Assembly: GCA_007695225.1 (NCBI GenBank)
Contig: REED01000173.1
Span: forward strand, 89,588 to 153,587
Origin: Gemmatimonadales bacterium
Lineage (GTDB): Bacteria > Gemmatimonadota > Gemmatimonadetes > Longimicrobiales > Gaopeijiaceae
Length of the DNA stretch: 64,000 bases
Reading direction: 5' to 3'
Position 1 is the first letter of the stretch. Every line of letters begins with the position of its first letter. The translations under genes and the position numbers were made by a program. Positions 40,595 to 49,292 of the stretch are shown here, piece after piece. The notes beneath the pieces were generated by a model that was not told the DNA's origin, did no database searches, and saw only the letters and a program-made list of their open reading frames with translations.

Positions 40595-40756
40595 GTTGGG
40601 AGCGCCACGGCCCTGATTCCGAGGCGGAGCGGCAGGGAGCCCCCTCGGTCGTTGGCTCCCCTCGACGTAGCTCTCGCTATGCCTGCGGGTCGCCGCCTAC
40701 GATTAGGGCTCCCTGGCGCTCCCAACGGTGGCGCCCTGTACTTCTTCAACAGCCTT
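40595..40756. repeat. Dispersed intergenic repeat, copy B
   Basis: Shares ~115 nt with copy A (CCTCGGTCGTTGGCTC...CTCGACGTAGC...GCTATGCC...CGCCTACGAT...GCGCTCCCAACGGTGGCGCCCT) and ends GTACTTCTTCAACAGCCTT; internal inverted repeat GTTGGGAGCGCC...GGCGCTCCCAAC (40595-40618 / 40703-40726). Confidence 0.85.
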
Positions 40757-40786
40757 CTGGGCGCCCGTCCGGCCCCTGAGGAGACC

Positions 40787-40826
40787 GTCCGAGTCATGGA
40801 GTGAGGCCGAGTCCCATGACTCGGAC
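40787..40826 (-). terminator. Terminator-like hairpin immediately 3' of the HIT gene
   Basis: GTCCGAGTCATGG (40787-40799) / CCATGACTCGGAC (40814-40826), perfect 13-bp inverted repeat, no clear U-tract. Confidence 0.5.
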
Positions 40827-40833
40827 AGACGCC

Positions 40834-41193
40834 TCAGCCGGGGGGCCAGCCCAGGGGCCTCCCACCCAGGAGATGGAGGTGAAGATGGCCGACGGACTGC
40901 CCCCCGTCGGCGCCGTGGTTCACCACGAGACGGTAACCGGAGGCCACCAGTCCCTCCGATTCCGCCACCGAACGGGCACCCAGGAGGAGACGCCCTGCCA
41001 GCGACTCCTGGGATGTGTCCAACTCCGCGACGGAGGACACGTGTTCCCGGGGGATGAGCAGGATGTGGGTGGGAGCCTGGGCGTTGTTATCCCGGAATGC
41101 CAGGATCTCCTCGTCCTGGTGGATCACCTCGGCGGGGATATCCCCCGCCACGATGCGACAGAAAATGCACTCGTCTTTGGCTATATCGGTCAT
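40834..41193 (-). CDS. HIT family protein (histidine triad)
   Basis: CIFCRIVAGDIPAEVIHQDEEILAFRDNNAQAPTHILLIPREHV; HLHLHLLGGRPLGWPPG. Confidence 0.95.
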   Translation of the reverse strand: MTDIAKDECIFCRIVAGDIPAEVIHQDEEILAFRDNNAQAPTHILLIPREHVSSVAELDTSQESLAGRLLLGARSVAESEGLVASGYRLVVNHGADGGQSVGHLHLHLLGGRPLGWPPG

Positions 41194-41392
41194 TTCCCTG
41201 TCCTGTTCGAGTGGACGTGACATTCATGGGAGCGTCACGATTGCGGGCCGTGGGCTCCCTCAGGAGCCCGGTGAAAACGGGATGAATGGCCGCGAGCGGG
41301 TGAGCTGTGGAGGACCCGAACCGCCATGGGCGGGCCCACCCTCTGCACCCATTCTTCTCTCCCACTCTCCAACCTCCAACCGGGACGCACCG

Positions 41393-41815
41393 ATGGACTC
41401 CATTCCAGAATCCGCTGCCTCCATGCTCCAGCGCCACCCCGCTCCCGCCCTTACGGTGGAGGAGGTGCGAACCCTCCTCCACGGAGGTCCAGGGGCAGCC
41501 ACGGCAAACGGGGAGGCCCTCCTCAGGGAGCTTCGGCGGCGGCCGGACCTCCTCATGGTCCTGGAAGTGCCCCCCAGGCGTTGGGCGGGAGCCGGCCCAC
41601 GCTCCTGGGTCCTGGCCAGGCGGTCGGGAGACCGGGAGGCCCGCCGGGCCCTCACCGGGATCCTTCGAGCCTCCCTTCGACATCTGGGCGAACAGTTGGA
41701 CCCCGATTCCGCGTTGGCCCTGGCACGGTGGGAGCGGCTTGTCCGGGAAGAAGGCCGGATTCGCCAAGCCCTCAGCCGGCGACGCCCCCCCCCGGCCCCG
41801 GGCTCCGGTTCCTGA
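41393..41815 (+). CDS. Hypothetical protein (140 aa)
   Basis: Plus-strand ORF MDSIPESAASMLQRHPAPALTVEEVRTLLHGGPGAATANGEALLRELRRRPDLLMVLEVPPRRW...RRALTGILRASLRHLGEQLDPDSALALARWERLVREEG; fills the gap between HIT and prmA with normal codon composition; overlaps the prmA 3' end by ~44 nt. Confidence 0.6.
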   Translation: MDSIPESAASMLQRHPAPALTVEEVRTLLHGGPGAATANGEALLRELRRRPDLLMVLEVPPRRWAGAGPRSWVLARRSGDREARRALTGILRASLRHLGEQLDPDSALALARWERLVREEGRIRQALSRRRPPPAPGSGS

Positions 41816-42683
41816 ACGCACCGGACCACCAGGACTCTTCCCGGTCCTCCTCCTCCAACTCCAGGCCCAGGGCCTCGGCCGTCTCCACCACCCCGGCAGC
41901 CTCAGTTGCCAGGATCCCGCTGAGGATCACCCAGCCCCCAGGCTCCAGTCCACCCTGGAATCCAGGAAGGAGGGGGAGCAGAATGCCGGCTTCGATGTTG
42001 GCGACGATCCCATGGAAGGGCGCCTCCCCCGGCAGGAAGGACGGACCGACGGCGGCGGCTCGGACCTCAACGCGGTCGTCCACCCCGTTCATCTTCGCGT
42101 TCTCCCGGGCCGCCGATACGGCCCAGGGGTCGAGCTCCACCGCCAGGACCCGCGCCGCTCCCAGGAGGGCTGCGGCGATGGAGAGCACCCCCGATCCAGC
42201 GCCGATGTCCGCCACACGAATCCCGGGAAGGACCCGGGAGTCCAGGAGTCGCAGGCAACCCCGAGTGGTTGGGTGCTCCGCCGTCCCGAAGGCCATCCCC
42301 GGATCCAGGGTGAGGATCACATCCCCGGGCTCAGGGTCCGGAGGGTCCCAGGTGGGGGCCACGACGATCCGGGAGGTGATCCTCCGGGAACGAAAGCCCT
42401 CCCGCCAGAGATCACTCCAGGCCTCATGGGCCTGCCAAGTGGTCTCGACCCGCAGGGGAACCGTCTCCCCCACCGCTCGTGCGAGGCGCCCCCCGATCTC
42501 CTGAGCGAGGAATGCCGGAGACTCCTCCGGAGCAGGAAGGTAGGCCACCAGGGCATCCGGCCGCTCTTCGACGCCGTGGGGGGTAAGATCGCGCAGGACC
42601 TCCACCAGCAGTCCTCGGCGATCTTCGTCCCCCGGGGCGGGAACCCGAAGCACCAGCCAACGGTCGGGAGGGGAGTCGGACAT
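41772..42683 (-). CDS. prmA: Ribosomal protein L11 methyltransferase
   Basis: DPGMAFGTAEHPTTRGCLRLLD; VADIGAGSGVLSIAAALLGAARVLAVELDPWAV; GIVANIEAGILLPLLP. Confidence 0.94.
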   Translation of the reverse strand: MSDSPPDRWLVLRVPAPGDEDRRGLLVEVLRDLTPHGVEERPDALVAYLPAPEESPAFLAQEIGGRLARAVGETVPLRVETTWQAHEAWSDLWREGFRSRRITSRIVVAPTWDPPDPEPGDVILTLDPGMAFGTAEHPTTRGCLRLLDSRVLPGIRVADIGAGSGVLSIAAALLGAARVLAVELDPWAVSAARENAKMNGVDDRVEVRAAAVGPSFLPGEAPFHGIVANIEAGILLPLLPGFQGGLEPGGWVILSGILATEAAGVVETAEALGLELEEEDREESWWSGAFRNRSPGPGGGVAG

Positions 42684-42687
42684 GGAT

Positions 42688-43857
42688 TCAGGCCGTGAAG
42701 GCTTCCTTGATCCGGGACCAGAACCCTCGCCGATCCCGGAACTCCTCTGCCCGGTCCCCACTGGCTGGGGCCGGCTCCTCCAGGTCCTGTAGCTCCCGGA
42801 AGAGCTGCTCCTGCTCTGAAGAGAGCCGCTCCGGCGTCCAGACCCGGATCCGGGCAATGAGATCCCCCCGCCCTCGGCCGTTCAGATCCGGAATCCCCTG
42901 ACCCCGGATCCGAAGCGCCTCTCCGGACTGGATTCCCGCAGGCACCTCCACTTGGGTCTCCCCGTCCACTGTGGGTAAAGAGACCTCTGCACCCAGGGCT
43001 GCCTGGGCGAAGGTGACCGGGACATCCACGAGGAGGTGGTTGCCCTCCCGGATGAAGCGAGGGTCTTCCTCGACCTCCAGGAGCACCATCACGTCCCCTG
43101 CGGGCCCACCCCGGGGCCCTGCGTTCCCCTGCCCCCGCAGGGTGATGTAATTCTCGCCGGTGACCCCGGCGGGAACCTCCACCTCCAGCTCCGCATCCGC
43201 TCTGGCCCGTCCCTCCCCATGGCAGGTCCGACAGGGGTCCTGGATGACGGTACCCTCTCCGTTGCAGGTCCGGCAGGTGGTAAGGGCCACGAACTGACCG
43301 AACACGGATCGCTGCGCCACCCGCTCTTGGCCGGATCCGGCACAGGTGCCGCAGGGGGTGGGCGCGGTCCCTTCCGCAGAACCCGTCGCGGAGCATCTGG
43401 AACAGGGCTCCAACCGCTTGACCCGGAGCTTCTTCCGGGCCCCATGGACCACCTCGGAAAGAGTGAGGGAGAGTCGGATCCGGATGGTCTCTCCCTTTCG
43501 GGATCGGGCGCCGCGGCTCCTCCGGCGTCCTCCGCCGAAGACCTCCTCGAAGCCGGCACCCCCCCCCCCGAAGTCCCGCATGAAGATCTCGATGGCGTCG
43601 TGGAGGTCGAATCCCTGGAATGGCCCCTGGCCCGCTCCCTTCACGCCCTCTTTCCCGTACTGGTCGTAGCGCGCCCGGGACTTGGGGTCCTTCAAGACCT
43701 CATAGGCTTCCGAGATCTCCTTGAAGCGCTCCTCTGCTTCCCCTGAACCGTTGTTGCGGTCCGGGTGGTACTGCATGGCGAGCTTCCGATATGCCTTCTT
43801 GATCTGACCTTCATCCGCATCCCGGGGCACCCCCAGGATCTCATAGTATTCCGACAT
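42688..43857 (-). CDS. dnaJ: Molecular chaperone DnaJ
   Basis: [36 protein letters not shown] region; four CxxC zinc-finger repeats. Confidence 0.97.
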   Translation of the reverse strand: MSEYYEILGVPRDADEGQIKKAYRKLAMQYHPDRNNGSGEAEERFKEISEAYEVLKDPKSRARYDQYGKEGVKGAGQGPFQGFDLHDAIEIFMRDFGGGGAGFEEVFGGGRRRSRGARSRKGETIRIRLSLTLSEVVHGARKKLRVKRLEPCSRCSATGSAEGTAPTPCGTCAGSGQERVAQRSVFGQFVALTTCRTCNGEGTVIQDPCRTCHGEGRARADAELEVEVPAGVTGENYITLRGQGNAGPRGGPAGDVMVLLEVEEDPRFIREGNHLLVDVPVTFAQAALGAEVSLPTVDGETQVEVPAGIQSGEALRIRGQGIPDLNGRGRGDLIARIRVWTPERLSSEQEQLFRELQDLEEPAPASGDRAEEFRDRRGFWSRIKEAFTA

Positions 43858-43936
43858 CAGCGTCCTTTGTTGGGACTCGCCCACGCGCCACCCCGGGCCT
43901 TCCGGCCCATGGGCGCCTGCCAGGCGGCCCCGGAGT

Positions 43937-45025
43937 TCATTTCAGGATTCGGTTCACCAGGGAAGACGTGTAGTCCACGATGGCGATGACCTTCTCGTAG
44001 GGCATCCGGGTGGGACCGATGACTCCGATCACACCTTTCAGCCCACCGACCCGATACTCGGCGGTTACCAGCGTGAAGGGCTGGAGCTCCTCCCGGTCGT
44101 TCTCCCCTCCGATGGTGATGCGCAGCCCGGCGGGGTGGGGACGGTTCCCCAGGACCGCCTCGAAAAGATCCCGCTGCTCGGTGAGTTCGATGAGAGCCTT
44201 GAGGCGCTCCTCAGATGTGAATTCGGGCTGGGTGGCCAGGACCGATGCGTTCCCGAGGTGGATTCCCGTCCCCTCCAAATCCAGCCAATCGAACAGCTCG
44301 TGCCCGGACTGCATGAAGATGTTCAGGATCTCTTCCGCCGCCGGATCGTCATCGTGGGCTGCGTCCCGGATCCGTTCCCCCACCGACTCGCGGATCTCCC
44401 GCAGGGTGAGGCCCGTGAGACGCTCGTTCAGCAGATGCGTGATGTTCACCAGGGTGTCCTCAGGGACCTCGCTCTGGAGGTCCACGTAGACGGTCCGCAG
44501 CACACCACTCCGTACCTGGGCCACCAGAAGCACCTTGGTCGAGGAAACCCTCACCAGATCCAGGCGCTCCAGGATGGCCGTCTCCAGCCGTGGAGCCGCG
44601 GCGACGCCCAACTCCTGGGAGAGGAGACTCAGGACCCGCGTGGCCCGACGTACCAACTGTTCCACCGCGGAGGAACCCACCCCGTCCAGCTCCGACGTGA
44701 GGCGATCCCGTTCCTGAGGGGAGAGGTCGGCGGGCTGCATGAAGCGATCCACGAAGACCCGGTAGGCGAGATCGGTGGGAATCCGTCCTGCCGACGTGTG
44801 TGGATGGAAGAGATACCCCTTCTCCTCCAGGTCGCTCATGGTATTCCGGACCGTGGCCGGCGAGACACCCAGATCGAAGCGGCGGGTCACGTTACGGCTC
44901 CCTGCAGGCTCGGCAGTCTCGACGTACGTGCGCACCACGGCCTCAAGGACCCGCCGTTCACGCTCGGTCAGATCCTGTCCCGTCGCCAACTCTGGGCCGT
45001 GCCGTAGCTCCATGTCGTTCATGGC
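43937..45025 (-). CDS. hrcA: Heat-inducible transcriptional repressor HrcA
   Basis: [101 protein letters not shown]. 5' end approximate (several in-frame ATGs up to 45064). Confidence 0.95.
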   Translation of the reverse strand, partial: AMNDMELRHGPELATGQDLTERERRVLEAVVRTYVETAEPAGSRNVTRRFDLGVSPATVRNTMSDLEEKGYLFHPHTSAGRIPTDLAYRVFVDRFMQPADLSPQERDRLTSELDGVGSSAVEQLVRRATRVLSLLSQELGVAAAPRLETAILERLDLVRVSSTKVLLVAQVRSGVLRTVYVDLQSEVPEDTLVNITHLLNERLTGLTLREIRESVGERIRDAAHDDDPAAEEILNIFMQSGHELFDWLDLEGTGIHLGNASVLATQPEFTSEERLKALIELTEQRDLFEAVLGNRPHPAGLRITIGGENDREELQPFTLVTAEYRVGGLKGVIGVIGPTRMPYEKVIAIVDYTSSLVNRILK

Positions 45026-45108
45026 CATGTCCAGAAGTTCAATTGCCCCACCTCCGGCGGTCAACGCAGGCAGGAAGGGGACGTCCCCCAGTCCTGGTCC
45101 TCGATTCT

Positions 45109-45138
45109 CATCCCAAGTACTGACAACCCAAGTACTGA
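45109..45138. repeat. 15-bp tandem duplication upstream of hrcA
   Basis: CATCCCAAGTACTGA CAACCCAAGTACTGA (14/15 identical), in the hrcA 5' region just after the stop of the HemW-like gene. Confidence 0.9.
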
Positions 45139-45148
45139 TCCCCGACCC

Positions 45149-46330
45149 TTAGCCCCGGTCCAGATCTCCCGTCCTGAGGAGGTCCACCACCAGCCCATCC
45201 ATCCGGACCCATCCCTCTGGGAGGAGGACCACTCTTCCACCCTTCACCGTCGCCCATTCCCGGACGACCCACTCTCGGATCAGTCGAGTGCTCCGGAGAC
45301 CCATCCCCCCGGTCCGCAGGCCTTCCCGGCTTCGGAGGCGTGACCATACCCGTTCGGTGCGAACCTCCTCCCGACTCAGGCGCTCCTGCCACTCCAGGGG
45401 GTCCAGTCCCGCGAGCGCCTGTCTCCGGTACCCCTGCCACTCCCGTACATTCGCCCGCCGCTCCGGGTTCCGGAAGGTAACGGCAGCAGGGCCGAGCCCA
45501 AGCACGGGCTCCCGACGAAGAATCGCCCGCGAATGGAGGGCAGGCGGCCCTCTCCGAGAGAAATGAACCCCATCCCCTGACTCGTATCCTGCCCCCAGTA
45601 GACAATCCCGAAGGCCCGCCCAGCTTTCCCCGTCGTCCTCCACCCCGGCGGCCTTCCCGGCAGTCAGCTTCGGGGCCACCTCCGAACCCCATTCCGGATC
45701 ATCCTTCGAGCCATCCTCCCCTTCCGCCTCTTCCACATCCTCCCACCCCCCGAACTCCCGGATGGCCAGTTGGGGGACCCCGATCCGTTCCAGGGCTTGG
45801 GCGGTACGTAGTGCCTGTTCCATTCCCGTCCTGGCCTGGTCCCGCCCCGTAGGCAAGGAAATGTCCACGCTTACTACCGGAATCCCACTTGAAAGCAGAC
45901 ATCTCGTGCTGGCCATCAGTGACTCCAGGCGTACCTCGAACGGCGCTGCAGTCTGCACTCCATCCGAAACCGCGGTGCTGGGACACGTGGGGGAAGGGGC
46001 CAGGGATACCCGATTCACCCCGGCATCTCCCCATGCGCGGATCACCGCCAGGGAGAAGGGTATCCCAGTGCCAGGGACCTCGATTTCCACCGTCCACTCG
46101 GTGGCGGACCCCACCACGTCCGCCCCCACCACTTCCAGGACATTCCGGCCCAGCGATGCCTCGCCCCCGCGGGCGCCGGCCGCAACGAAGAGGGAACGAA
46201 GGGGCCGCCTTGGCGCCTCGCCCCTCGCACGTCGGAGATCAACCTCGGCTCGGAGTGCCGGCTTCCAGTCTCCGTCCCCCACCCCTACCGCCGGAGGCTG
46301 GAGGAAGAGATGAGGAAAGAGGGGGCTCAC
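45149..46330 (-). CDS. HemW-like protein lacking the radical-SAM CxxxCxxC motif
   Basis: GTG start (GTGA overlap with the dprA stop) gives VSPLFPHLFLQPPAVGVGDGDWKPALRAEVDLRR...AVIRAWGDAGVNRVSLAPS...GYESGDGVHFSRRGPPALHSRAILRREPVLGLGPAAVTF; aligns by eye to HemW (yE-f.r.g..S.HN..Y-....lGlGpgA-SF) but has no cysteine cluster. Confidence 0.75.
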   Translation of the reverse strand: MSPLFPHLFLQPPAVGVGDGDWKPALRAEVDLRRARGEAPRRPLRSLFVAAGARGGEASLGRNVLEVVGADVVGSATEWTVEIEVPGTGIPFSLAVIRAWGDAGVNRVSLAPSPTCPSTAVSDGVQTAAPFEVRLESLMASTRCLLSSGIPVVSVDISLPTGRDQARTGMEQALRTAQALERIGVPQLAIREFGGWEDVEEAEGEDGSKDDPEWGSEVAPKLTAGKAAGVEDDGESWAGLRDCLLGAGYESGDGVHFSRRGPPALHSRAILRREPVLGLGPAAVTFRNPERRANVREWQGYRRQALAGLDPLEWQERLSREEVRTERVWSRLRSREGLRTGGMGLRSTRLIREWVVREWATVKGGRVVLLPEGWVRMDGLVVDLLRTGDLDRG

Positions 46331-47457
46331 CGTCCTCCCGGCCCCAGGACCCATCCCTCCGGCACACGACGGATCCGGTCGGCGATCTCGAGTCCGGTGA
46401 GTGCGGCCAGGACTCGGGAAGGGGGGAGACCGGTATGCTCCAGAACCTCCTCCAGGGGAAGGGGGACCGGTCCCAGCAACGCAGTGATCCGGGCCTCGCA
46501 AGGCGTAAGACTGTCGCTGGTCGGCCGCAGGAAGGCCGGATCGGGGGAGGGAGTCCCCCACTGCAGATGATCCAGGACGTCCTGGGCCTCAAGTACAAGT
46601 GCGGCCCCGTCCCGGATGAGGGCATTGGTACCTCGGGACTGCTCCGACTCCACCGAACCCGGGACGGCCAGGACGGGACGTCCCAGGTCCTGCGCGTGAT
46701 CCACGGTGATGAGGGCTCCACTGCCAGGTGTCGCCTCCACCACGATGACGGCCTCGGCCATGGCCGCCAGAATACGGTTGCGCCTGGGAAAATGATGCGG
46801 GCGGGGGCGGGTGCCGGGAGGGAATTCGGAAAAAACCAACCCTTCCCTCGCGATGCGTTGGAGGAGAGGCCGATGGGCCAGGGGATAGGGGCAGTCCAGA
46901 CCCGCGCCCAGGACCGCAACCGTGCCCCCCCCTCCCTCCAGCGCCCCCCGGTGGGCCGCCCCGTCCACGCCCAGGGCCAATCCGCTCCAGACGCCGACTC
47001 CCACCCGGGAAAGATCCCGCCCCAACCGCTCCGCCGTGCGCCGGCCGGTGGGCGTGGCCTTTCTTGAGCCAACGACCGCCACCCTTCTCTTCTTCCAGCG
47101 CTGCAGGTCGCCCTGAAAGAAGAGGAGGGGAGGAGGATCGTGGACCTCCCGGAGGGGTGGGGGATACCGGGGGTCCGCCCAGGGGACGAGACCGATTTCC
47201 AGGGCGTCGCATCGCCGGAGGACCGCCTCCACCTCCCGGTCCAGGGATGGCGCGGTGAGGGATCGGGCCACCCGGGCCCCCGCCACCGCCTCCACCCGTT
47301 CCGGATGATCCACCACACCTCGGGCCGAACCCAGCTCCCGAAGTAGTCGCCCCCCCCTTCGGTCGCCCAGTCCAGGGGTAAGATGGAGACGGACTGCAGC
47401 CGCTACCTCCCCCCCCGCCGGTTCCGTCCCGGTCAGAGTTCGTCCACTCCCCACCAA
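46327..47457 (-). CDS. dprA: DNA-processing protein DprA
   Basis: VAVVGSRKATPTGRRTAERLGRDLSRVGVGVWSGLALGVDGAAHRGALEGGGGTVAVLGAGLDCPYP; ALITVDHAQDLGRPVLAVPGSVES. Confidence 0.95.
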   Translation of the reverse strand: MVGSGRTLTGTEPAGGEVAAAVRLHLTPGLGDRRGGRLLRELGSARGVVDHPERVEAVAGARVARSLTAPSLDREVEAVLRRCDALEIGLVPWADPRYPPPLREVHDPPPLLFFQGDLQRWKKRRVAVVGSRKATPTGRRTAERLGRDLSRVGVGVWSGLALGVDGAAHRGALEGGGGTVAVLGAGLDCPYPLAHRPLLQRIAREGLVFSEFPPGTRPRPHHFPRRNRILAAMAEAVIVVEATPGSGALITVDHAQDLGRPVLAVPGSVESEQSRGTNALIRDGAALVLEAQDVLDHLQWGTPSPDPAFLRPTSDSLTPCEARITALLGPVPLPLEEVLEHTGLPPSRVLAALTGLEIADRIRRVPEGWVLGPGGR

Positions 47458-48569
47458 TCCTCCTCCGGGGGATCTTCCCCTCGGGATGGGCCGAGGGAAG
47501 AGCCATTCCTCCCCCCAACTTCAGTCTCACTTACGTCCTCTCTCCCGGGAGAGGAAAGGGTCTCCCCCGCCCCTTCCTCCGGTCGGATCGGCCCCAAATC
47601 ACGAACGCGGGTCCAGAGACGATCCAGGAGTTCGTCTACCCCCTGCCGGGTCACCGCGGAGATGAGGAAGACACCCCACGCCTCTGGAGCCTCCATGGCC
47701 GGTGCCTCCTCCCCCGACAGGAGGTCCGCCTTGGTCAGGACAAGGCAGTGGGGCCGCTCCGCCAACTCCGGGGAGTACTGGGCCAGTTCGGCTCGGAGCT
47801 TCTCGTAGGTTTCTTGGGGGTCCTCGGCGTCCACAGGAACCATGAGCGCCAGAGTCCGCGTACGCTCGATGTGGCGGAGGAACTGATGTCCCAACCCCCT
47901 TCCTTCGTGGGCCCCTTCGATGATCCCCGGCAGATCCGCCACCACGAAACTCCGGAAGTCGGAGCGCTGCACCACTCCCAGATTCGGGGAAAGGGTGGTG
48001 AAGGGGTAGTCTGCGACCTTCGGCCGGGCGGCGGAGACGGAGGAGAGAAAGGTGGATTTTCCCGCATTGGGTTCTCCGACGAGTCCCACGTCCGCAATGA
48101 GCTTGAGGGTGAGTTCCACGGTGCGGGACTCCCCCTCGGCACCTGGCTCCCATCGGCGGGGCGCTTGGTTGGTCGCGGTGGCGAACCGGGCATTTCCGCG
48201 TCCGCCGCGGCCCCCTCGGGCCACGACCAGCCGTTGGCCCGGTTCCAGAAGTTCCCCCAGCACTTCTCCAGTCTCCGTATCCCGCACCACCGTTCCCGGC
48301 GGAGCCCGCAGTTCCCGACTCTCGCCGCTACGTCCGGTGCGGTTGCCCCCCTCGCCATGCTGGCCCCGTTCCCCCCGGTACTCCGCATGATACCGGAAGT
48401 CGAGAAGGGTGGAGAGCTGCTCGTCCGCCACGAGGATCACATCCCCCCCATCCCCACCATCCCCTCCCGACGGCCCTCCTCGGGGGACCCCCGACTCCCG
48501 CCGGAAGGCCTCGGCTCCGGACCCCCCGACTCCGCCTTCCACGCGGATGGTGACCTGATCGATGAACAT
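47433..48569 (-). CDS. obg: GTPase ObgE/CgtA
   Basis: MFIDQVTIRVEGGVGGSGAEAFRRESGVPRGGPSGGDGGDGGDVILVAD; GEPNAGKSTFLSSVSAARPKVADYPFTTLSPNLGVV. Confidence 0.97.
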   Translation of the reverse strand: MFIDQVTIRVEGGVGGSGAEAFRRESGVPRGGPSGGDGGDGGDVILVADEQLSTLLDFRYHAEYRGERGQHGEGGNRTGRSGESRELRAPPGTVVRDTETGEVLGELLEPGQRLVVARGGRGGRGNARFATATNQAPRRWEPGAEGESRTVELTLKLIADVGLVGEPNAGKSTFLSSVSAARPKVADYPFTTLSPNLGVVQRSDFRSFVVADLPGIIEGAHEGRGLGHQFLRHIERTRTLALMVPVDAEDPQETYEKLRAELAQYSPELAERPHCLVLTKADLLSGEEAPAMEAPEAWGVFLISAVTRQGVDELLDRLWTRVRDLGPIRPEEGAGETLSSPGREDVSETEVGGRNGSSLGPSRGEDPPEEDWWGVDEL

Positions 48570-48650
48570 CCCTCTCCTCCCTAGGAAATGAAGGCCCGGA
48601 TCCTGGAGATCCCTGATCGGGACCTCAGGGCAATCCTGGGCCGTACCACC

Positions 48651-49292
48651 TCAGTGCGTCATCCTCCTCCTGTCCTGAACCCGGGCCCAGGTTTCCCGCC
48701 CCCGATCCCGGGCCGCCTCGGACGGAGCCAGGGGAAGGACCTCCTGAAGCGCTTCCTCTACCCACTCGGCAGGGACCCCTACGTTCAGCGCTCCCCGAAG
48801 GTGGGAATAGAGCTGTACGGGAGCGTCCAGGACGGCCAGGATCGCCACGATGCAGAGTTCCCTCCGACCCAACTCCAGTCCCGGTCGGCCCAACACCTTA
48901 CCGTATCCCTCCAGGACCATCCACCGGTCCAGCTCGGGATGGAGGCGGCCGATGTTTGTTCGCAACCCTGGATACTGCTCCCCGTACACCTGGGAACAGA
49001 CCCGCTCCCCCCTCGACTCCCAGCTCCCCTGGGCCTCTCCCAGGGCCTGGGGAGGCGGGGCGCCGGATACCTTTCGCCAGAGCGCCAGGCCTCCCAGTGC
49101 GGCAGGGAAGCCCAGGAAGAGATACGACTGGAGGAGGGCCTCCTCCACCTCCCCGGGCTCCACCCATCGCTGCGCCGCGTGGAGGGCTTCTTCAAGGACC
49201 CCTGGGCGCCCGCAGGCGAGGGCGCCACTCATTCGTACCAGGACCCGGACCTCCCGTGGGAGGGGTTCCGCTTCCGCTCGCGGGGCCGACAT
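48651..49292 (-). CDS. Carboxymuconolactone decarboxylase family protein
   Basis: VEPGEVEEALLQSYLFLGFPAALGGLALW...LGRRELCIVAILAVLDAPVQLYSHLRGALNVGVPAEWVEEALQEV. Confidence 0.85.
   Translation of the reverse strand: MSAPRAEAEPLPREVRVLVRMSGALACGRPGVLEEALHAAQRWVEPGEVEEALLQSYLFLGFPAALGGLALWRKVSGAPPPQALGEAQGSWESRGERVCSQVYGEQYPGLRTNIGRLHPELDRWMVLEGYGKVLGRPGLELGRRELCIVAILAVLDAPVQLYSHLRGALNVGVPAEWVEEALQEVLPLAPSEAARDRGRETWARVQDRRRMTH

Noticed and set aside
40570-40804. Small plus-strand ORFs over repeat copy B (69-72 aa)
   Set aside because: Similarity between ORFs over different copies is explained by the nucleotide repeat; no coding-type conservation evident.
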